From Azolla pinnata (taxonomy: Eukaryota > Streptophyta > Polypodiopsida > Salviniales > Salviniaceae): a stretch of DNA of 56,002 bases. Of the stretch, positions 12,394 through 23,747 are shown one piece after another. Each line of letters starts with the position of its first letter. Within the stretch, counting starts at the first letter, position 1. Made by a program: the position numbers and the translations under genes. The notes beneath the pieces are model-generated. The model did no database searches, had not been told where the DNA came from, and saw nothing but the letters and a program-made list of their open reading frames with translations. The stretch is from positions 20,668 through 76,669 of the forward strand of contig JBBBWG010021223.1 of the NCBI GenBank assembly GCA_037176905.1. The letters run 5' to 3'.

Positions 12394-13224
12394 TGCTGCA
12401 GCTGCACCATCGCTTTCAGGCCAGTTGGGGCAGATGACGGTTTTTCCTGGCGATTTGTGCAGGTTTTTCCAGCAATTTTTCTGCAGATTTGTGCAGGTTT
12501 TTCCAGCAGTTTTTCTGCAGTTTTTCAGCAGTTTTTCAGCAGTTTTTATGCAGTTTTTCTGCCGATTTTCATCAGTCTTTCTGCAGTTTTTCAGTAGTTT
12601 TTATGCAGTTTTGCTGCAGTTTTCTGCCGATTTTCAGCAGTCTTTCTGCAGTTTTTCAGCAGTTTTTATGCAGTTTTGCTGCCGATTTTCAGCAGGCTTT
12701 CTGCACATTTTCTGCAGATTTTTCCAGCAGTTTTTCAGCAGTTTTTCTGCAGTTTTGCTGCCGATTTTCAGCAGTTTTTCTGCAGTTTTTCTGCNNNNNN
12801 NNNNNNNNNNNNNNNNNNNNNNNNNNNNNNNNNNNNNNNNNNNNNNNNNNNNNNNNNNNNNNNNNNNNNNNNNNNNNNNNNNNNNNNNNNNNNNATTTTT
12901 CCAGCAGTTTTTCAGCAGTTTTTCTGCAGTTTTGCTGCCGATTTTCAGCAGTTTTTCTGCAGTTTTTCTGCCGATTTTCAGCAGTTTTTCTGCAGTTTTT
13001 CAGCAGTTTTTATGCAGTTTTGCTGCCGATTTTCAGCATGCTTTCTGCACATTTTCTGCAGGTTTTGCTGCAGATTTTCTGCAGTTTTTCTGCAGTTTTT
13101 CAGCAGTTTTTATGCAGTTTTGCTGCCGATTTTCAGCATGCTTTCTGCACATTTTCTGCAGGTTTTGCTGCAGATTTTCTGCTGCAGCTTGCACCATCGC
13201 TTTCGGGCCGTTTCAGGCAGATGA
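12394..13224. repeat. CTGCAGTTTTT minisatellite flanked by direct repeats
   Basis: The core (about 12460-13180) is built from 11-12-bp units of the types CTGCAGTTTTT, CAGCAGTTTTT and TGCCGATTTT, organised in longer blocks. One block of about 101 bp containing TTCAGCATGCTTTCTGCACA is present at 13033 and 13134. A 44-bp sequence with GCACCATCGCTTTC flanks the array on both sides (12394-12437 and 13181-13224). The unit contains no stop in any forward frame, so long Phe/Gln/Ser-rich frames run through all three frames. I regard them as artefacts. Confidence 0.9.
12795..12894. other. Assembly gap (100 N)
   Basis: Exactly 100 N inside the minisatellite. The roughly 79 bp before the gap (12716-12794) and after it (12895-12973) are essentially identical, so the true array length is unknown and the flanks may be one collapsed copy. 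Confidence 0.97.
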
Positions 13225-13954
13225 AAGGGAACAGGAGCTGGAGATCCAGAAGAAGAAGAAGAAGACGAAGAAAGCCATAGCTTTTCTTTTTCCCTCTTTA
13301 AGGTCGGGATTAGCTTCTCGCAGCATGCGACGCCATAGCTGGCGCCGCCTGCAGAGAAAGGATTCAAGGAAAGATGAAATGCAGAAAAGAGATTCAGAAA
13401 AGCGATCGCTTCTGCTCGATGCATTTATGAATCGGGCTTCTGAAACCAACCGATCTTTCCCCATCTTTTCCTACCCCGTGAAATCATCACCTGATCATCT
13501 CATCTCACCGATCTACATCTGCTTCGGCGATGATCGATCAAACCCAGGGCGGATTGCTTGCTTTGCTTTGCTTTGCTTTGCTTTGCAGGATCAGATCGAT
13601 CCCGTGATCCGATCACAACGCGCGAGCGTTGGTTAGATCGAACAGAGCCAGGATCGTTCCCTCGATGATTTCATCGTCGCCCGGGCGATGGCGGACGGGA
13701 TCTGCAGCAGCGTCTGATGATGAAACATCTCGGAATCCAGCGGCGATGGCGACGGATGATTCTTCTGCAGCTATGGGCGATTCTGCAGAAACGCCGCCTA
13801 TACTTTGATGGAAGCTCTGTTTGGATCAGAGGCTTGCTGGCGCCGTCAGAGCAATCCATCGGCAAGATCTTTGCTTCTGTAAGAATCGATCGGATTCCGC
13901 AGCAGACAATTACGCAGAAGCTCGCCATGGATCCTGAAAGTTCGTTTCAAGAAG

Positions 13955-14045
13955 AAAGAAAGAAGAAGAAAGAAAGAAAGAAAGAAGAAGAAGAAGAAGA
14001 AGAAAGAAAGAAAGAAGAAGAAGAAAGAAAGAAGAGAAGAGAAAA
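13955..14045. repeat. Purine-only GAA/GAAA microsatellite
   Basis: About 85 bases of mixed GAA and GAAA units on the plus strand. An apparent Lys/Glu-rich frame through it is low complexity only. Confidence 0.9.
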
Positions 14046-14084
14046 CTGATTAGTTAAATTAAGGGGAAAATTATCTGCTAATCA

Positions 14085-14765
14085 CGTTTTAACGCTTGCT
14101 CTAATTACTGATTAACGCCTGGTTTCGTGTCTCGCCGATCATTATTAAGGCCCCATCGATCGATCACGACCTTAATTTAATTCGATTCCGAAATCGTTGG
14201 CTTCTGTTCTCGATCGATGACGATACAAAACAGTAGTGCAAAGTTAGGAAACAGTCGCCGGTAAATAGCAATCGGAAGATTAACGAACGCGAGACGAGAT
14301 GGATCGAATCGAAATTTTAGCGAAAGAAGGATATAGGATCGATCGGCGGGAAGCGATTAATTAGGAATTACTCGATTGGCATTGAAACTAGGGGATTAAT
14401 CTGTAGTATTTGGTTTCAAATTGCAAATTTAAACGCCTGGTTTTGTCTCTCGCTGATAATTATTAACGCCCCGTGAATTGATTGAGGCCAAAGTTAATTC
14501 GATTCCGAAATGGCTTAACTTTGGTTGTTGATTGAAGACAAGTGAAGGAAATGGATCGATAAAAACTGTAGTACGAAGAAGGAAACAATTAATTAGTAAA
14601 CAGCAGTCGGGAAGATTAGGAATCGACGAACATGAGAAGAGATCGATCGAATTGAAGTTTAACAAAAGAAGGATATAGAATTGATCGGCAAGAAGCGATT
14701 AATAGGAATTAATCGATTAGCATCGAAACTAAGCATTAATCTGTAATATTTAGTTTTAGTAGGCA
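14085..14765. repeat. About 335-bp diverged tandem duplication
   Basis: Segments 14085-14415 and 14420-14765 share an ordered set of words: AACGCCTGGTTT, AATTCGATTCCGAAAT, GAAGATTA, AGAAGGATATAG, GATCGGC, GCGATTAAT and a terminal GATTAATCTGTA. Related single fragments lie near 11.6-12.0 kb and 18.94-19.17 kb. No coding capacity was seen; it is probably a non-autonomous interspersed repeat family. Confidence 0.75.
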
Positions 14766-15485
14766 CTAATCTGTAATCTCTCATTCTAATAGGCGTCGAA
14801 TTGTAATTAATAAATTTGTTAGGAGTTCAATTAATGCCTAGATTTACGCCGAGAAATTGCAGATTAACACCTCGATTTCCTCTCGCTGAAAGAAGAGAAA
14901 ATTACCAAAAAAACACCTAACAAAATTATGAATTACATCATACCCGCTGACCCAACCTATAAAAATTACAAATTAACGCCTAGACTAAGTGCCAAAACTC
15001 AGCGTTCAGTTAATTGATTAGCACTGAATTAACGCGTCAATCAATTCATTAGATTCTAGAATTACCAACTTTGGTTAATCGAATATAGCAAGGAAATGGA
15101 TGAGGATTAATTAGTGGTACGCGGATCGAATTACTAACTTCGGTTAATCGACGGCGAAAGCGGTATGCTAAGCGCTTTGTTAGTTTGCAGCGTGTGCGTG
15201 ATCGTCGTGCGTGGCAGGTTTGGAACGAGCTCAATCATCGGGGAACATCGAAACCCCCGGAACCCGAAATCCGAAACCCTAAACCCTAAACCCTAAACCT
15301 CCTCTCCAGGTCCGCATCGGGAAAAAAGTGAGGGTAGGCCAGGAAGAGTTAATAAGGTGTGAAAGTGATGGTCGGAATGGGCAGGATAAAAGGCCAGAAG
15401 AGGCACTGGGGAGCTCAGAGAAGCAGAAGCAGAAGCAGAAGCCAGAAGCAGAAGAAGAAGAGAAGCTTCATTCGTAAGGTGTGAA
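14766..15485. other. Intergenic spacer upstream of the dehydrogenase repeat array
   Basis: Further degenerate AATTAACGCC-type sequence, a short telomere-motif run near 15275-15298, and a GAAGCAGAA purine tract near 15420-15460. No gene recognised. Confidence 0.5.
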
Positions 15486-16022
15486 AGGAGCCATTGGAGC
15501 TTCTGGGAGGAAGAAGAGCTTGATCCTTACTAACTAACTACTTAGTCACTACTAACTAACTAACTAACTAGTTAATTACTAGTAACTAACTAAGTAGTTA
15601 GTTAATTACTACTAACTCACTACTGGGAAAGGAGCCACTGGAGCTTCTGGGAGGAAGAAGAGCTCGATCCTTACTAACTAACTACGTAGTCACTACTGAC
15701 TAACTAACTACGTAGTTACGATTAATTAACTATTGGGAAAGGAGCCATTGGAGCTTCTGGGAGGAAGAAGAGCTCGATCCTTACTAGCTAACTACTTAGT
15801 TACTACTAACTAACTAATTACTTAATTACTGCTAACTAAGTAAGTAGTTAGTCAATTACTACTAACTGACAAACTATTCAGTTAATTACTACTAACCAAG
15901 TGGTTAGTTAATTAATACTAACTAACTAAGTAGTTAGTTAATTACTACTAACTAACTAACTAACTAACTACTTAATTACTACTAACTGACTAACTAACTA
16001 ACTAACTAGTTAGTTAGTTACT
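15486..16022. repeat. TAACTAAC microsatellite with three copies of a GC-richer block
   Basis: A block reading GGAGCCATTGGAGCTTCTGG, then GAGGAAGAAGAGCT and CGATCCTTACTA, occurs near 15486, 15625 and 15739. Each copy is followed by variable runs of TAACTAACTA/TTAGTTAG. The array reaches within 20 bp of the dehydrogenase start codon at 16042, so it must be promoter, leader, or both. Confidence 0.92.
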
Positions 16023-16041
16023 ACAAGTGTTGAAAGGGGGG

Positions 16042-19000
16042 ATGAGTACTAGCACTCTGAGCCGCCCGCTCCTCGAGCTCATCGGCTTGATCTTCAGGGA
16101 CTTCAAGCAGCCGGGCGCCTTCGGATTCGACGCATACGCAACGGCCGAAGACGTCACCCACGGCCTCCACTGCCCGCATCTCACCGCGATCATCACCGGT
16201 AATGAAACCCTAAAACCCTAAACCCCCAAACCCTAAACCCTAATCGAACGCTCGATGTATTTATCACCCTAAACCCGCTCTAGTCAATCTTTCTCGATAG
16301 GGCCATTACAGGAGAAAAATTGCTCCGGGTTCTTAATCGCGCTTTCCTAATCCCGATTCGCCGACAAACCTAATTAGCTCCGATGCGTATGCATCGGATC
16401 GATTCCACCAAACCCTAACCCCACCGCCCCGATTTATCGGATCGCTGGAACGCTTTAATTGCCACCAACCTTCGTGGGCTCGTATACAGCGTCCGCAGCC
16501 CCGACCGTTCTGGGCCTCGACGAACCGTTTTAGGGTTTAGGGTTTAGGGTTTAGGGTTTTTAGGGTTTAGGGTTTTTAGGGTCTTTAGGGTTTTTAGGGT
16601 TTTTAGGGTTTAGGGTTTTTAGGGTTTAGGGTTTTTAGGGTTTAGGGTTTTTAGGGTTGAGGAGAATCGGTTTCACACCGCGGACGAATGCAGGCGCGTC
16701 GAGCGGGCTCGGGCTGGAGACGGCGCGGGTGCTGGCCGCCCGCGGCGTGAACGTGGTGATGGCGGTGCGCAATACGGAAGCGGGCGAGGCGGCGAGGCGC
16801 TCGATCGTTGGCTCGATCGTCGGCGCAAACGTCCGCGTCATGAAGCTCGACGTCAGCTCGCTGCAGTCTGTTCGCAGCTTCTGCGCCGCGTTCAAGTCCG
16901 AGACGATCCCGTTGAACATTTTGATGTATGTATGTGTGTGTGTGTATGTATGTATGTATGTACCACCCGATCGATACAGTTCTCACCAGGTTAAAACCCT
17001 AATGTCGTAAACCCTAAACCCGACTTCTGCTTCTGGCTTCTGGCTTCTGGCTTCTGGCTTCTGCTAGGATGGTATTGATAGTAACACTAGGCTGCACTTT
17101 GTAAATAGGATTCTTACTAGCATCAATTAGGCTCCCCTTTGTTGTAGATCGATCCAGCACGAGCAGCAACAAATCGCGTGCTTTGTTGATTCGAGCTCCA
17201 TACAACGCCGAATCTTCGCCGTTTAATCCTTGTTCAACAAACATAACAACTATATGACAAGATACGTATTCTAAGTATCAGTAACATTACTAGTAAAAAA
17301 TACGCCGCCATATCGATTGTATATGCGCACGGTATGCTACGTATGCGACAACGAGACTGTTACTGTTCTTATTATTACTTATTATCATCGAGGGCAGGCT
17401 CGGAAAATGCCCTAAAGTTATAACTATATAGATACACACACTATCTCGAGCCAAGAAAGAAAGAAAGAAAGAAAGATATATTAACGTCTTCTTCCAGAGG
17501 CCAGTTCACCCCCAGACACAGCTTCCGCATTGGTGTGTCTGTCGGTGTCAGTATGGTAAAAAATGCTCACGAACGTGTGTGTCTTTGTCCCCACGGCTGT
17601 TAAATGTCCCCTGCAACAGAATGAGGAAGTACATCTACAACTGGCCTGGGGCTCCGACTTGCCCTGCATCGATCGTCGATGCTAGACCCTCAAAGCCTCT
17701 CTCACTAGGTAAAAACCCTGAGTCCAAACCCTAAACCCTAAACCCTGAACCAACTTCTTCTTTGTACTCAGTTTCTTCTTCGTCTTCTTCTTCTTCTTAT
17801 TATTATCGAGGGCAGGCCCGGAAAATACCTTAAAGTTATTACTACCAAAAGAAAGATATATTAACATCTTCTGAGGCTTAGCCAAGCTGGTGAGTGCCCG
17901 TCTTCCGTTCTCTCTGTCTCCACGTCTGTTGATGTACCCCGCAACAGCAGAATGAAGTAGGTTACATCTGGAATCGACTGTGACCGTGACCGTGACTGTG
18001 ATTGTGACTGTCTCGCATTGACTATACATATCAGAGCTTTCTTGCTTGCTTTTCTGTTGTCGCTGGAAGTGCGAACGCGTTCATGTCACGGTTTAAATCC
18101 CCCCCCCCTCCAGTTCCTTCCTGCCTGACAGTTCTGCAGCTTCTGGCATTTTACGGACACGGTGTGTGTTGTACTGTTTCTTTCTTTTTTTTTACCCCTG
18201 TGCTCCGTGAGTCTGTCGAAGAACACGGCTATGAAGTTTCCCTGTCTTTGGTCAAGTAAAAAAGAATGATCTTAACAGCGGCGATCGACAGTAACAATGC
18301 AGGCATGCTGGGTGGCCCGTTCCAGCTCTCGCACGACGGCATCGAGCTCAACTTTGCGACCAACTATCTCGGTAAAAAAAAGGCAGACAGATACACTTCC
18401 TCTAACAGCTAACTGAACCGACTGTTGCTTGGCTAACTCAACTGGCTGACGAAAGCCAGACAGATTCGTTGACGTGACTCCGTTTAAATTCTCTCGATCC
18501 GGATCTGCTGCATGCAGGCCACTATCTGCTGACGGAGCTGCTGCTGCCGACGATGATCGAGACGGCGAGAGTTACCCGGATCGAGGGCCGGATCGTCAAC
18601 GTGTCGTCGCAGTCGCACCACTTTGCGTCGGTGCGCGATCTCAGCCCCGAGCTGCTCAACAGCAGAGCCAGGTACGTTACGCGAGGATTCGGGGCTGTTC
18701 TCGGCCCGGATTCCGTACCGAATCCGGGTCTGAACCGAATCTGAACCCAGGTTCATTAATCCGAACCGAATCTGGCTCTCCCGAAAAACCCGGATCTGAT
18801 CCGAATCCGGCTTTCCCAGCCCGGATCCGATACGAGAATCCCGTTTCTTGACCTTGATTTAATGAGTGCTTTCATGACACCCGGTTTCCTTTCAGCGAAA
18901 ATTTAGCAAGCCACACTCGACAATTTGACTTAATCGCATTTTAACGCCCTACCGAGTTCGAGATTACAGATTAGCGCCCGGTTTCAAAACAGAATGAATG

Positions 19001-20651
19001 CCGGATCGATTCGGTTAGCACCGGATCGATTATGCTTATGGAATCGCCGACTTCGGCGAATCGATCAGTAAGCGAATCGATCGGCGAGAAGCGATTAGGA
19101 AGTAATCGATCCGGAGTTAATCGATTAGCGATAGAACGAGGTGTTAATCTGTAACCTCTCCAATTTTTAGGAGTTGTTAAAAGTGTGATTAGTAGATCTG
19201 TTAAGAGTTTCTTCTCCTTCTCAGCTGCTTCTAGGGTTAGGGTTTCTTCTCCTTCTCAGCTGCTGCTTCTAGGGTTAGGGTTTCTTTGCCCTTCCTTCTC
19301 TGTGTCGATTCCTCTGTTTCGTCTGATTGAGCTTCCATGGCGGATTTCTCCACGATGCCCAACCCTCCTTTGTCTTTCCCTGTGTCAGGTACCGACCGTA
19401 CCAAGCTTATGCACGATCGAAGCTTGCAAGCATTCTCCATGCCAACGAACTGGCTCGGCGATTGAAGGTGAGTGCCGCCCGCGCCATGGTTGCTTGAGAT
19501 TAAACGAAGCGCATGGCTTAGGGTTTAGGGTTCCTTTCTTTCGCTGTATGGCCTGCATCCGCAGGAACAAGGTGCCAACGTGACGGCGAACTCGGCCCAC
19601 CCTGGGATCATTCTCACCAACATCGTCCGTTATTCGCCATCGCTAGGTTCGCAAGCTAACCACCAGTTTCGTTTGCCATGGTTGAGGAGAATGTAGCCGC
19701 AGTAGAGAGATTCGGCATGGTGTATCCCATGAGTTTTAGGGTTTAGGGTTTTGATCGTAAGGATTAGGGTTTAGGGATCAGATCTGAAGGTCTAGGGTTT
19801 AGGGCTTATGTAATATGTGGCCTAAGATTTAGGGTTTAGGGCTTGAGATTTAGGGTTTAATGCATGTTTCAGCATCCATTTCCTGCATGTGCATTCTGAT
19901 GTGTGCTATTGTTGCTAATTTTTTGACATTCTTTGCAGCCCTGGCAAAATACCTGGAGCGATTTGTGCTCTTCTTCCTGAAGACAATCCCTCAGGTATGT
20001 ACACAATGGACAGGGGCTTTGTCTGAATCACTTTGGTTAGATTATTTCAACAGAGAGCACAATACAGTAAATGGCATTGTCTCCCAGGCATCGAAGATGA
20101 AAGCTCAGAATGATGCATGCATGTACACATATGTCTGCTGCAATTTAACTCCTTTGACTTTTTGTATGATTCACCATAGCCTTTTTTCTCTTTGGTTTCC
20201 CTTTTTTTTTACCTGAAGGAGCTCAGTTCAGACATGGGAATTACACAGCATTATGTGTGTGTGTGTGCCTTGCATGCATGCATTCATTCATTGCACAGTG
20301 CTTGATTGTGTAGAGCTTCGAATCGATTGAACTGTCGAATCAAATGCGTGCACATGGCTACTCGGTTCTTTCTTCGAGCTTCGATTCATCGTTCTGATGC
20401 TGTCTTTTCTGGTTTTTTGCTTTGCTTTGCATTGCTTTCTTTTGCTTTCTTTCTTTCTTTTTTCGACATGAAATTAGGGAGCAGCAACACAGTGCTTTCT
20501 GGCATTGCACCCGTCTGTGAAAGGCGTGAGCGGGAAGTACTTCCAGAACTGTTCGTTCTCGAGCCGGTCCGATGAGTCGAGAGATCCGGAGGTAGCGCAG
20601 CAGCTCTGGGAGTTCACCGAGGAACTGATTTTGAGCATGAAGATCGACTAG
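16042..20651 (+). CDS. TIC32-like short-chain dehydrogenase/reductase, 8 exons, 337 aa
   Basis: Exons 16042-16198, 16694-16925, 18292-18371, 18518-18671, 19389-19467, 19565-19646, 19939-19994 and 20478-20651 join in frame (1014 nt). Cofactor motif TGASSGLG begins at Thr52; INNAG is at 130-134; NVSS contains the catalytic Ser (186/187); YARSK gives Tyr215 and Lys219, so the Ser-Tyr-Lys set is complete. ANSAHPGIILTN, GAATQCFLALHP and SGKYFQNC are typical of the plant TIC32/retinol-dehydrogenase-like group (about 320 aa), NADP(H)-dependent oxidoreductases. TIC32 itself sits at the chloroplast inner envelope; that location is not shown here and substrate is unknown. The N-terminus (LIGLIFRDFKQPGAFGFDAY) is longer than TIC32's. 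Exons are GC-rich. Introns contain telomere-motif arrays and dispersed repeats. Confidence 0.92.
16530..16657. repeat. Interstitial TTTAGGG/TTTTTAGGG array in dehydrogenase intron 1
   Basis: About 15 G-strand telomere-type units with variant TTTTTAGGG spacing. The array ends about 35 bp before the exon 2 acceptor at 16694. The same intron begins with C-strand copies (AAACCCTAAA) at 16205-16243, so the two ends have opposite orientations. Confidence 0.95.
17370..17975. repeat. Two diverged copies of a dispersed repeat in dehydrogenase intron 2
   Basis: Copies near 17375-17650 and 17790-17970 share TATTATCATCGAGGGCAGGC-like starts, GGAAAAT, TAAAGTTAT, AGAAAGATATATTAAC, a CTGTT..ATGT..CCCC..GCAACA segment and GAATGA. 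The piece ending AAGATATATTAACG followed by CTTCTTC recurs at 51616-51660 inside the aldo-keto reductase. Confidence 0.7.
18690..19290. repeat. Minisatellite and dispersed repeat in dehydrogenase intron 4
   Basis: Positions 18690-18845 carry repeated GAATCCGG/CCGAATC words. Positions 18940-19170 are a copy of the AACGCC/TTAATCTGTAA dispersed family found at 14.1-14.8 kb. Positions 19207-19285 hold a direct duplication of TTTCTTCTCCTTCTCAGCTG plus CTAGGGTTAGGG. Confidence 0.7.
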
Positions 20652-22639
20652 GAAAAAAAAGGCTGTTGAAACAAAAAGATCATCCTCCTTTACATAGAAA
20701 AGAAAAGAACAAACAGGTTGGATGGGGCATTGTGTTATTGTTTTTGTACAAAAGGTTCGAATCGAATCTCATGCGTTTTTGCTACTGCATTGGTAATCTA
20801 TGTAAATCATTGACATTTGGGTCGATCGATTGCCGCGAAATCAGCGTAGATCTTATGCCAAATGAACATGCTTGATTTCGAAGTATCTTCATTTGGGTCG
20901 ATCGATTGCCGCGAGCTTTTGATTGTTATTATCAGAATGTATATGAACATGCTTGATTTCGAAATTATCATCGTTTGCGTCTATCGATCGATTTGCCATG
21001 AGCTTTGATTGTTATCAGTGTAAACCTTATGCTTAAAATGAACATGTGTGTTTTCCCTTATGTCTGCTTTTTGCCCAATCGATTGAATATATCGCAATGT
21101 ACAAATTGACTGCAAAGAATCGATTGCCGATATACATCCATCCAAAATGGATCGATCAATATTTCGAATTGTGTCACAGACGTATGAATCTGATGATCCT
21201 ATTGGCTGTAATCATATGGCACGACTGATGATGATTTTGGTTATCTAGTTAACAAATATATCAACTGCATTCGAAGCAACACAGTGTCTAGAGGCGGCAA
21301 GAGGAATCGGATTTCTGTTAGGATTCGGATTCTGTTCCGCAGATCTGCACCGCAAAAATAAATTTTCAGCATCAGCCATCGAGAGCTCGTGTGGGTCATA
21401 TCGCCGATGACCTCCAGACAAACCCTTATCTTGAATCCAGCATCTATGGGAAATGATGGGAAACACGATCGATCGCAAGCAAGTTCCTTTTGACTTTAAG
21501 CAAAAACCAAATGCACTGTGTAGGAGATATGTCATTAGATCAGAGGAAGAAGGAGAAGAAGGCATATAAATGTGGTACTTGATGGAGACAGTGCATACTG
21601 TTGCTTTCCTCATCACATGGCAGGCAAGCCATGTGTCGAGCTCATCGATGGTTTATTACGTTTGCGATTCTTCGATTGGAAACTGGCTTTTTATCTGATC
21701 GGATCGATGACGCTTCGATCTGCCTGGTGAGAATCGATCGGGCACAACTCGATGCCCGTACGTGCATTCATCCCGCAAATTCCACGGAGGACTAAGAGTC
21801 GGTTTGAAGATCGTTAGTTTGTAAACGATAGCGTTTATGATGTACTTAGATGGGCTTTAAATCCTTCTTGATTTGGTCACGCTTGCGCTTGAATCACAAC
21901 CGTCGAGTTAAGAGCTATAAAATTGTTATATTGAGCCTAATCACACGCGCGGTAGTTCTTCTTATTTTCCCTTGTTCTGATCCCTGAGATGCAAAAACCC
22001 TAAATCTCTGCTTTAAAATACAGGGCCAGCCAGCTATCGAGATCGGCCAGATCACAGCATCATCTGCTCGAGGTGGCGAAGGAAATTGCCAACAAAAGCG
22101 ATATCAGCCATGTGTAGCCAGAGTATAAGAAAACAAAGAAAAAAGCACTGCGTGCTGGCCGCATACTATATTTAGCGCGGATCCGACACTTTCTATGCGG
22201 AAATGGAATGGTGTGGGTTTGAGAGTCTATTGAACAATCGTCTCAGTACTGGAACGAACGAGGGGAATCTGGCACAATACTTGCACAGATGACTGGAGAT
22301 TATTTTAGTTAAGTCACATCGGAGGCTTGTCATCTGGCTGACAACATCCTCGCATCAGCTTTTGAAATACATAGCGAACGATTTGCGTCTGCACTTGGAC
22401 AACGATGAGATTCTTGTGTCCAGAATGCGAGCCCGATATGATAATACAGATACAGATACAGAAAGAGGAGAGCGTGTTTCAAACGCATTCTCAGGCTGGG
22501 CAATGGCCCATATGACAAAGAACGTAATTGTGCGTATGCTGGAACTATTTCCATCAGCGAAGCCGGATTTTGGAAGCATTTGGTTACGTCGTGGCTTGCT
22601 CGGATTCGGAAATCGCATAGACTACAGTTTGCCCATTTT
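20652..22639. other. Intergenic spacer, nothing recognised
   Basis: Just past the dehydrogenase stop, the words GGGTCGATCGATTGCCGCGA and GAACATGCTTGATTTCGAA recur at about 60-120-bp intervals (20815-21010), a small degenerate repeat in or after the 3' UTR. Beyond that, frames of 60-125 codons exist but overlap on both strands and show no recognisable domain. Confidence 0.5.
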
Positions 22640-22935
22640 TTGCATAGATTCCAGGTACCCGCTTTCGCAGAGCTTCCAGGTACCCGCTCCTGCATTAGAT
22701 TCCAGGTAAGCCAATTTAGCAGAGGTTCGAGTTACTCACTTCTGCATAGATTCCACGTACGCAGTTCCGCATAATTTCCAGGTGCGTAGATTCCAGGTAC
22801 GAGCTACTCATTGTCTGCGCAGATTCCAGGTACCCACATCTGCAATAGGTCCGAGTTATCCAGTTCTCCATCGATTTCTCGATACCCGGTTTCTGCGTAG
22901 GTTCGAGTTTACCCACTTCTGCATCGATGGCCAAC
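22640..22935. repeat. Degenerate tandem repeat built on AGATTCCAGGTAC
   Basis: About nine copies of a 25-40-bp unit such as GCATAGATTCCAGGTACC, alternating with GGTTCGAGTTA variants. It is upstream of MOB1. Confidence 0.8.
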
Positions 22936-23644
22936 GTGCTGTTGTGATGGGAATGATATCTGGGAGAAGCTCTCGTTGCCTTAACGGCGATTGCTTAAGA
23001 AGCACATTGCGAGGTTCTTCCGGATGCCAGACAGGCGTCGGAATCAGAAGCTGCTCGTCAATTGTATCGCAAAATACAGAGCGGGGCCTGTTTCCGTTCT
23101 CTGATTTTCTAATTTTTTTTTTTTAAACCCCCTCGAAGCTCGCCGAGCTGTAACGTATCGCAGGCAGAGCTGTTCAGCATGATTCCGATCTGCATTCTCA
23201 TGCAAAGAAGATGCTTCCGGGTCCCACAGCTCGTATTTCGGTCTCTCCCGAGAAGAGGCGATTAAGAAGCCTCTGTATCTGTATCTGTATCTGTATCTGT
23301 ATCGGTATCGGTATCTGTATCGATATCGGGTATCTGTCTCTCTCTGCCCCTCGCAATATATACGTCTATCCGTATATATACGAGAGCCGATTCTCGATAC
23401 GCGAGGTGCTCTACGTATGCGTGTGCGAAGTGTGTGACTGATTCTAGGCCATCCCATGTCTGATTTATGTATGTATGTAGCTCGAACAGCTTCTTTATAC
23501 GAGTATTTGTACGGCTCTTCCGCGCATATTTTGTACGCTTCGCGTACGCGCAGTTTGTACGGTCCGGATACGAGTATTTTATACGAGAACAAAAGAAGAA
23601 CAGAAACCGAAGCTCCTTCTTCTTCTTCTTCTTCTTCTTCTTCT

Positions 23645-23676
<32 letters not shown>

Positions 23677-23747
23677 TTCTCCATCGTCGTCGTCTTGCAG
23701 CTCGCTCTTCTGTGCGCCTGGTTTTTGCCTGCCTGAATTCTTCCGCC
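22936..23747. promoter_or_regulatory. MOB1 upstream region with several microsatellites
   Basis: The stretch contains (CTGTAT)n at about 23272-23325, several TATACGAG-like words (23380-23590), and a CTT run changing to CGT at about 23615-23690. It presumably includes the MOB1 promoter and 5' leader, but no specific element can be assigned. Confidence 0.4.

Noticed and set aside
12344-13636. 430-codon Phe/Gln/Ser-rich frame
   Set aside because: The repeat unit lacks stops in all three forward frames and the frame crosses an N gap; no domain, no conserved ends.
13671-14049. 110-codon frame ending in a Lys/Glu run
   Set aside because: The C-terminal half is a GAA/GAAA microsatellite and the rest matches no family.
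22330-22709. Overlapping 115-121-codon frames on both strands
   Set aside because: No recognisable domain, no splice context, and both strands are open over the same bases.
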